Assembly: GCA_025058955.1 (NCBI GenBank)
Contig: JANXDV010000011.1
Coordinates: 2,963 to 20,377 of the forward strand
DNA from: Archaeoglobaceae archaeon
GTDB taxonomy: Archaea > Halobacteriota > Archaeoglobi > Archaeoglobales > Archaeoglobaceae
Direction: 5' to 3'
Length of the DNA: 17,415 nt
This document shows, one piece after another, positions 13,609-17,415 of the stretch. The notes under the pieces were generated by a model that saw only the letters and a list, made by a program, of their open reading frames with translations, was not told where the DNA came from and did no database searches. Both the position numbers and the translations under genes were made by a program. Numbering within the stretch: position 1 is the stretch's first letter; each line of letters begins with the position of its first letter.

Positions 13609-14907
13609 ATGAAATATGAAGAATATGTTGATAAAGGCTATGAACCAAATCGTTTGAGAGACGTTATAGTCTCCTTCAGAGTAAAACCCGCGGAAAATTT
13701 TAAAATCGAGGAGTGTGCTGGAGCTATAGCTGCTGAAAGTTCCACTGGAACTTGGACAACACTTGTGGACTGGTTTGACGGCAAAAGAGTGAAGGATTTG
13801 TCCGCAAAAGCTTATGAGTTTCGAAAAATGGGTGAGCAATGGAATGTTAAGATCGCTTATCCCGTGGAATTTTTCGAATCCGCAAACATACCCGCATTTC
13901 TTGCATCTGTCGCAGGAAACATCTTTGGAATGAGAAGAGTTGAAAAACTCAGAATTGAGGACATTTACTTGCCAAAAAAATTCCTTAGCAGTTTTAAAGG
14001 ACCATTTAAAGGTTTGGAAGTCAAGAAGATCTTCAAAGTCAACAGACCAATTGTTGGAACCGTTCCAAAGCCAAAAGTAGGCTATTCTGCTGAAGAGGTT
14101 GAGAAGCTCGCTTACGAACTGCTTTCAAGTGGTCTTGATTACATAAAAGATGACGAGAATTTAGCAAGCCCGAATTTCTGCAAATTTGAGGAGAGGGGTA
14201 AAAGAATAATGAAGGTGATCGAGAAGGTTGAAAAAGACACTGGAGAAAAGAAGGCTTGGTTTGCAAATTTAACTGCAGATGTAAGGGAGATGGAAAAAAG
14301 GTTGAAATTTGTTGCAGATCTTGGAAATCCATACGTGATGGTCGATGTTGTCATTACGGGCTGGAGCTCTTTGACTTATATTCGAGATCTGGCTGAAGAT
14401 TATGGCTTAGCGATCCATGGGCATAGAGCGATGCATGCTGCGTTTACAAGGCACGATCATGGAATTTCGATGTTCACATTGGCAAAGCTTTACCGCATCA
14501 TCGGCATTGATCAGCTCCATATAGGCACTGCAGGCTATGGAAAGCTTGAAGGTAAGAAGATGGAAACTGTAGAGCTTGCAAAAGTTATGAAAGCTGAGAA
14601 ATATATTCCAAGCGATGAAATTCATTTTGAACAAGATTTTTGGAATATAAAACCAGCAATGCCGACTTCTTCAGGAGGTTTGCATCCCGGTGTTTTGCCT
14701 GGGGTCATTGAAGCGCTTGGCAAAGATCTCGTTCTCCAAATCGGTGGTGGAGTGCTTGGACATCCAGAGGGGGTAAAAGCTGGAGCAATTGCGGTAAGAC
14801 AGGCTTTGGATGCAATAATGCAAGGAGTTCCACTTCAAGAGTTTGCCAAGGATCATAAAGAGCTTGCAAGAGCGCTGGAGAAATGGGGCTTTAGTGCGCC
14901 GATCTGA
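13609..14907 (+). CDS. rbcL: Ribulose-1,5-bisphosphate carboxylase, archaeal form III
   Basis: A 432-residue RuBisCO large subunit with every catalytic position filled (spinach numbers in brackets): Glu43 [60], Thr48-Trp49 [65-66], Asn104 [123], Lys154 [175] and Lys156 [177] in GTVPKPKVG, carbamate Lys180 [201] with Asp182 and Glu183 in YIKDDE, His272-Arg273 [294-295], His304 [327], loop-6 Lys312 [334] in GYGKLEG, Ser355 [379], and the IGGG phosphate loop at 378-381. It is thus an active carboxylase and not a form IV RuBisCO-like protein. The form III assignment rests on HIGTAGYGKLEG and the archaeal setting. Form III enzymes usually act in AMP/nucleoside salvage, making 3-phosphoglycerate; AMP phosphorylase, ribose-bisphosphate isomerase and phosphoribulokinase genes are not in this window. 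The gene is divergent from the hydrogenase operon and appears leaderless. Confidence 0.95.
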   Translation: MKYEEYVDKGYEPNRLRDVIVSFRVKPAENFKIEECAGAIAAESSTGTWTTLVDWFDGKRVKDLSAKAYEFRKMGEQWNVKIAYPVEFFESANIPAFLASVAGNIFGMRRVEKLRIEDIYLPKKFLSSFKGPFKGLEVKKIFKVNRPIVGTVPKPKVGYSAEEVEKLAYELLSSGLDYIKDDENLASPNFCKFEERGKRIMKVIEKVEKDTGEKKAWFANLTADVREMEKRLKFVADLGNPYVMVDVVITGWSSLTYIRDLAEDYGLAIHGHRAMHAAFTRHDHGISMFTLAKLYRIIGIDQLHIGTAGYGKLEGKKMETVELAKVMKAEKYIPSDEIHFEQDFWNIKPAMPTSSGGLHPGVLPGVIEALGKDLVLQIGGGVLGHPEGVKAGAIAVRQALDAIMQGVPLQEFAKDHKELARALEKWGFSAPI

Positions 14908-14921
14908 TTTTTATTTTTTAC
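14907..14921 (+). terminator. T-rich terminator after rbcL
   Basis: TTTTTATTTTTTACT begins at the final base of the rbcL stop codon, the oligo-T form of archaeal intrinsic terminators. It occupies the 29-bp gap to the convergent gene. Confidence 0.45.
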
Positions 14922-14936
14922 TGTAATTAAAAATTT

Positions 14937-16389
14937 TTATATGAAGATCGTGTAGTTTAAACAATAGGTTTTTTCTGAAAGAGGAGTTCTGAAGAGAAGA
15001 AAGCTTGGAAGTCTGTAGAGTATAGCTTTATTCAGCCACGTTTCCTCCTCAGTCCAAGAATTGTAGCATCTCACAACAATTTTCTCTCCTTGTAAGCCAA
15101 GTTGAAGAGCACAGCTCTCGTTTGCAACAACTATGTCCGCAGATACTTTTTCACAGCTCTCCATTAGATAGGGATACTTTCCAGTGTAGTGCTTAACATA
15201 CCATATCGCTGGCCAAGCTTCTCCAGCGTTCATTAAGAAATAGACAGTCTTAGAGTCTTCAAGCTTCTCTGCGAATTCTCTGACTTCGTAGTTCGTTGGC
15301 AAATAAATTCCTGGCTCCGCATAGTTTATTGGATTTGCAAAGTTAACTGCAATGCATCCGTAGAGCAAAAAGATGGCTGTGAAAATGAAACTCTTCTTCC
15401 CCATCGCTTTTGAAGCTAAGAGAATCATTGGAAACTCCACATGAATTACAAGCCATGGAAGCTTTTCCTGTATGTAGCTGAAGAATGCGAGATTGGCGAT
15501 GAAAAGGAAGATGAAAAGCTTCGTGAACTCATCTTCCCTCTTCCTAAGGAATTTGTAAATCGTGAAAAGGGCTAAGAGCATCGTAGGAGCGTTGTAGAGA
15601 AGGAGCAATAGGAGGTGGTAGTAGAGAGGTCCTGCTATTCTTCCCCTCACATGTTGCCCATACCAATAGCTCACCGCCTTTATCATTGGAAAGTTTTCAA
15701 AATTGAACACATCAAATTTCCAAAAAGTTGAAAAGAACGTGAGATAGATTGCAAAGAATACAAGAGAGCCAAGAAGAATGTCTACAATCCTTAGCTTTTT
15801 GATCAAAAATAGAGAGTATATTGTCATGAAAAACGCAAAAACATAGAATGTCTCTTTTACGGAGGCAAATAATGCCATGCAGATTGCAAATATCGTGAAA
15901 TAAACTGTTGCTTTATCTAATTTTAGCTCATTCCATCTCTTTTCAAGCTCCATGTATCTAAGGTAGAATTATAGCCCGACAGAGGTAAAAAGAAGGACAT
16001 AGATATCTTCTCTGTAAAATCTGGATTAATTTACGATCAAAGGAGAAATTGCCACAAGAAAAGCTGCTAAATAAACCTTCTTTCCAAGGTAATTTCGATA
16101 AAGGAATACGGAGGCTACAAGAAGAATTCCCAAGATTGCAGGAACCAATCTTAAGGGTAAATTCGTTTTCTCCAAGGACATTTACGACTGGAGCGACTGT
16201 GTAGTAGTGCAGAGGTCCATGAAAGGCGGGATTGTATTGGTAGCTAAGAGGGACTGTTTGCATGATGGCTGCGTGAGCACTTTCATCGAAGAAAAGCGGG
16301 GCTTTGGAGAGATCGTATAGTCTGAGTATTGAAGCTATGAGTAAAATTAGGAGAGAGATCAGGATTTCATTCCTGCGAGGATTTTGCAT
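14937..16389 (-). pseudogene. Disrupted membrane glycosyltransferase (PMT/TIGR03663-like, Agl23-type)
   Basis: The N-terminal 143-codon frame from an ATG at 16389 holds a helix, then the DE motif of this family (FFDESAHAAI, Asp35-Glu36) and NPAFHGPLHYYTVAPV. At about 16151-16152 one extra A in CTTAAGA shifts the frame. In the next frame the match resumes as RLVPAILGILLVASVFLYRN, but TAA codons interrupt it at 16026-16028 (before SRFYREDIY) and 15969-15971 (before FYLRYMELEKRW). After the second stop, 338 codons stay open to 14937, beginning with an apparent ATG at 15953 that is only internal; several membrane helices and a soluble C-terminal part are visible. Repaired, the protein would be about 484 residues, near the family's usual size. 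Members act in membrane lipid-linked sugar transfer. Either it is a young pseudogene or the three changes are sequencing errors. Confidence 0.75.
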
Positions 16390-16483
16390 GTTTTCGAGAT
16401 TAAAAAAGGATTAAAAAATTTATTGCAATGCTCCGTTTCTAGCTAAGGTTTCTATTATGTTCACTGAATTGGGTCTTTGTAAA

Positions 16484-16492
16484 CTTTATATA
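16484..16492 (+). promoter_or_regulatory. TATA box of the membrane protein gene at 16525
   Basis: CTTTATATA, preceded by GTAAA, lies about 37 bases before the ATG. A start near 16513 would leave a leader of about twelve bases that still includes the GGGTGAGGG ribosome binding site. Confidence 0.5.
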
Positions 16493-16524
16493 CTCTATGC
16501 ATCCGTCTCTAATCGGGTGAGGGA

Positions 16525-17151
16525 ATGGGTAAAAAGGTTGGAAAAGATAAAAAAGAAGACTTTCCCGTTTTGTTTAGAAGGGTTTACAAGAGAAAAATCC
16601 CATACGCAATGGGATTGGCTACTTTTTGCTACTTTGGAGCGATTTTCGTTGTGTTCTTTGGGTGTTTAATCTTTCCCAGCATACTTCTGGGGAAGTTTTA
16701 CTTTGTTTCAAATGCAGACATAGTTACTTGGATCGACCACGTTGCTTTCACCCCCGTAGGAATTCTGCTAAAAGCATTTATCGCTCTTACAATAGTGATT
16801 TTACCATTCAAGCTTTATAGAGGAGGTTATGTTTTTAGCACAATATTGCTGGCTTACGTAGGCATAATTGCTTGGCATTATCTTGCAGTAGCAGTAGGAT
16901 TGGAGAAATTTGCTGTAGCTGTTGAGAACTTCAATCCATTTTTAGCTCCCTTCGGCATACTCGATGGCCTCCTTGTTTTCATTCCTGCCTACATAATAGC
17001 AGTTCTCGTGTTTTTAACCTATGAAGCAATGGAAGGAGAGCTGAAAGAAGGTGAGAAAGTAAAAATTCCAATGGACTTCACCTTGAAAATCACAATTTTA
17101 CCAGCTTTTCTCGCTTTAGCTTTGGGCTTTGCACAGCTCACGATTTCTTAA
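16525..17151 (+). CDS. Uncharacterised membrane protein with five helices
   Basis: I do not recognise this 208-residue protein. It has a lysine-rich soluble N-terminus (MGKKVGKDKKEDFPVLFRRV), then about five hydrophobic segments: near residues 32-56, 76-98, 103-125, 138-166 and 188-207. Polar residues in or near the helices include FVSNADIVTWIDHVAFTP between the first two, and IIAWHYLAVAVG in the third. A charged loop (MEGELKEGEKVKIP) precedes the last helix. The ATG at 16525 follows GGTGAGGG and a clear TATA box, so the gene is expressed from its own promoter. It is divergent from the broken glycosyltransferase and convergent with nadC; neither neighbour suggests a job. Confidence 0.7.
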   Translation: MGKKVGKDKKEDFPVLFRRVYKRKIPYAMGLATFCYFGAIFVVFFGCLIFPSILLGKFYFVSNADIVTWIDHVAFTPVGILLKAFIALTIVILPFKLYRGGYVFSTILLAYVGIIAWHYLAVAVGLEKFAVAVENFNPFLAPFGILDGLLVFIPAYIIAVLVFLTYEAMEGELKEGEKVKIPMDFTLKITILPAFLALALGFAQLTIS

Positions 17152-17161
17152 AATTTTTATT

Positions 17162-17415
17162 CTAAACTATCTCCAAACTGAAGTCAAGCGCTTTTGAAGA
17201 ATGTGTTATATAACCACTTGAAATTACATCGACTCCAGCTTTTGCGTAATCAATCACATTTTCAGGTGTGATCCTTCCTGAGACCTCTACCAAGACCTTT
17301 ATCCTCTCCCTTCTCAACATTTCCATTGTATTCTTTACCTCTTCAATGCTAAAGTTGTCTAACATTATCACATCAACTCCTTCCCGCGCTGCTATGAGTG
17401 CCTCTTCGGGATTTC
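17162..17415 (-). CDS. nadC: Nicotinate-nucleotide pyrophosphorylase (carboxylating), C-terminal part, cut by window edge
   Basis: The minus strand carries 83 codons to a TAG at 17162-17164 and runs off the right edge, so the N-terminal two thirds are missing. The visible part reads NPEEALIAAREGVDVIMLDN, then KVLVEVSGRITPENVIDYAK and GVDVISSGYITHSSKALDFS. These are the C-terminal barrel motifs of quinolinate phosphoribosyltransferase: the MLDN strand, the E-x-SG loop and the GVDxISxG-x-xTHS phosphate-binding end. The enzyme converts quinolinate and PRPP to nicotinate mononucleotide in NAD synthesis. It ends about ten bases from the convergent membrane protein gene. Confidence 0.93.
   Translation of the reverse strand, partial: NPEEALIAAREGVDVIMLDNFSIEEVKNTMEMLRRERIKVLVEVSGRITPENVIDYAKAGVDVISSGYITHSSKALDFSLEIV

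Noticed and set aside
13609..14907. A form IV RuBisCO-like protein
   Set aside because: All catalytic and carbamate residues are present, including the loop-6 lysine, which form IV proteins usually lack in part.
14937..15953. A separate 338-residue membrane protein starting at the ATG at 15953
   Set aside because: Family-like sequence continues upstream in the same frame across two TAA codons, so this ATG is internal to a broken longer gene.
15969..16028. Stop-codon recoding (pyrrolysine or selenocysteine) in the glycosyltransferase
   Set aside because: Both stops are TAA, not TAG or TGA, and a frameshift is also present; a pseudogene or sequence error is simpler.
1..17415. CRISPR arrays, insertion sequences, tRNA or rRNA genes
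   Set aside because: Reading both strands showed no spaced repeat array, no transposase, no terminal repeats, and no tRNA- or rRNA-like segment.

Overview
This window looks like a chromosome segment from an archaeon of the Archaeoglobales type (Archaeoglobus/Ferroglobus/Geoglobus relatives). The evidence is a form III RuBisCO, a group 3c (Mvh-type) [NiFe] hydrogenase, HdrA-family flavoproteins, MtrH- and corrinoid-type methyl transfer proteins, TATA/BRE-style promoters, leaderless genes next to genes with GGTGA-type ribosome binding sites, and a moderately AT-rich composition. The species cannot be named from the sequence alone. Genes are tightly packed, and no gene-free stretch exceeds about 190 bases.

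Left part (1-4923, all minus strand): a corrinoid-dependent C1 catabolic cluster. In transcription order it holds a B12-binding corrinoid protein (MtoC-like), a uroporphyrinogen-decarboxylase-fold methyltransferase without the usual zinc-thiol motif (MtoB-like), an MFS carrier of the oxalate/formate-antiporter type, and the N-terminal part of an MtrH-family methyltransferase (MtoA-like) that runs off the left edge. A second MFS carrier lies just upstream. This matches the published Mto demethoxylation system: methoxy-aromatic -> corrinoid protein -> tetrahydromethanopterin, with carriers to import the substrate. The corrinoid-reactivating protein (MtoD/RamA-like) is not in the window. A ribbon-helix-helix regulator (4999-5598) sits beside the cluster. 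Repeated TTAYGAA half-sites just upstream of the TATA regions of mtoC and of the second carrier, plus an inverted pair at the regulator's own start, are a candidate operator set.

Middle part (5620-13414, minus strand): one long, translationally coupled operon. In transcription order it encodes a membrane-anchored HdrC-HdrE fusion (QmoC-like), a short HdrA (QmoA-like), a long HdrA (QmoB-like), MvhD, MvhG, MvhA and the hydrogenase maturation protease. There is no HdrB. The gene set therefore reads as a QmoABC-like quinone module joined to a cytosolic hydrogenase through MvhD, and not as a methanogen heterodisulfide reductase. The most direct inference is H2-dependent electron flow through flavin/FeS proteins to or from membrane menaquinone, possibly with ferredoxin as a bifurcation partner.

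Right part: a divergently transcribed, probably leaderless form III RuBisCO gene (13609-14907) shares a 194-bp intergenic region with the hydrogenase operon. After it come a disrupted PMT/TIGR03663-like membrane glycosyltransferase gene (one frameshift and two in-frame TAA codons), an unrecognised five-helix membrane protein, and the C-terminal part of nadC at the right edge.
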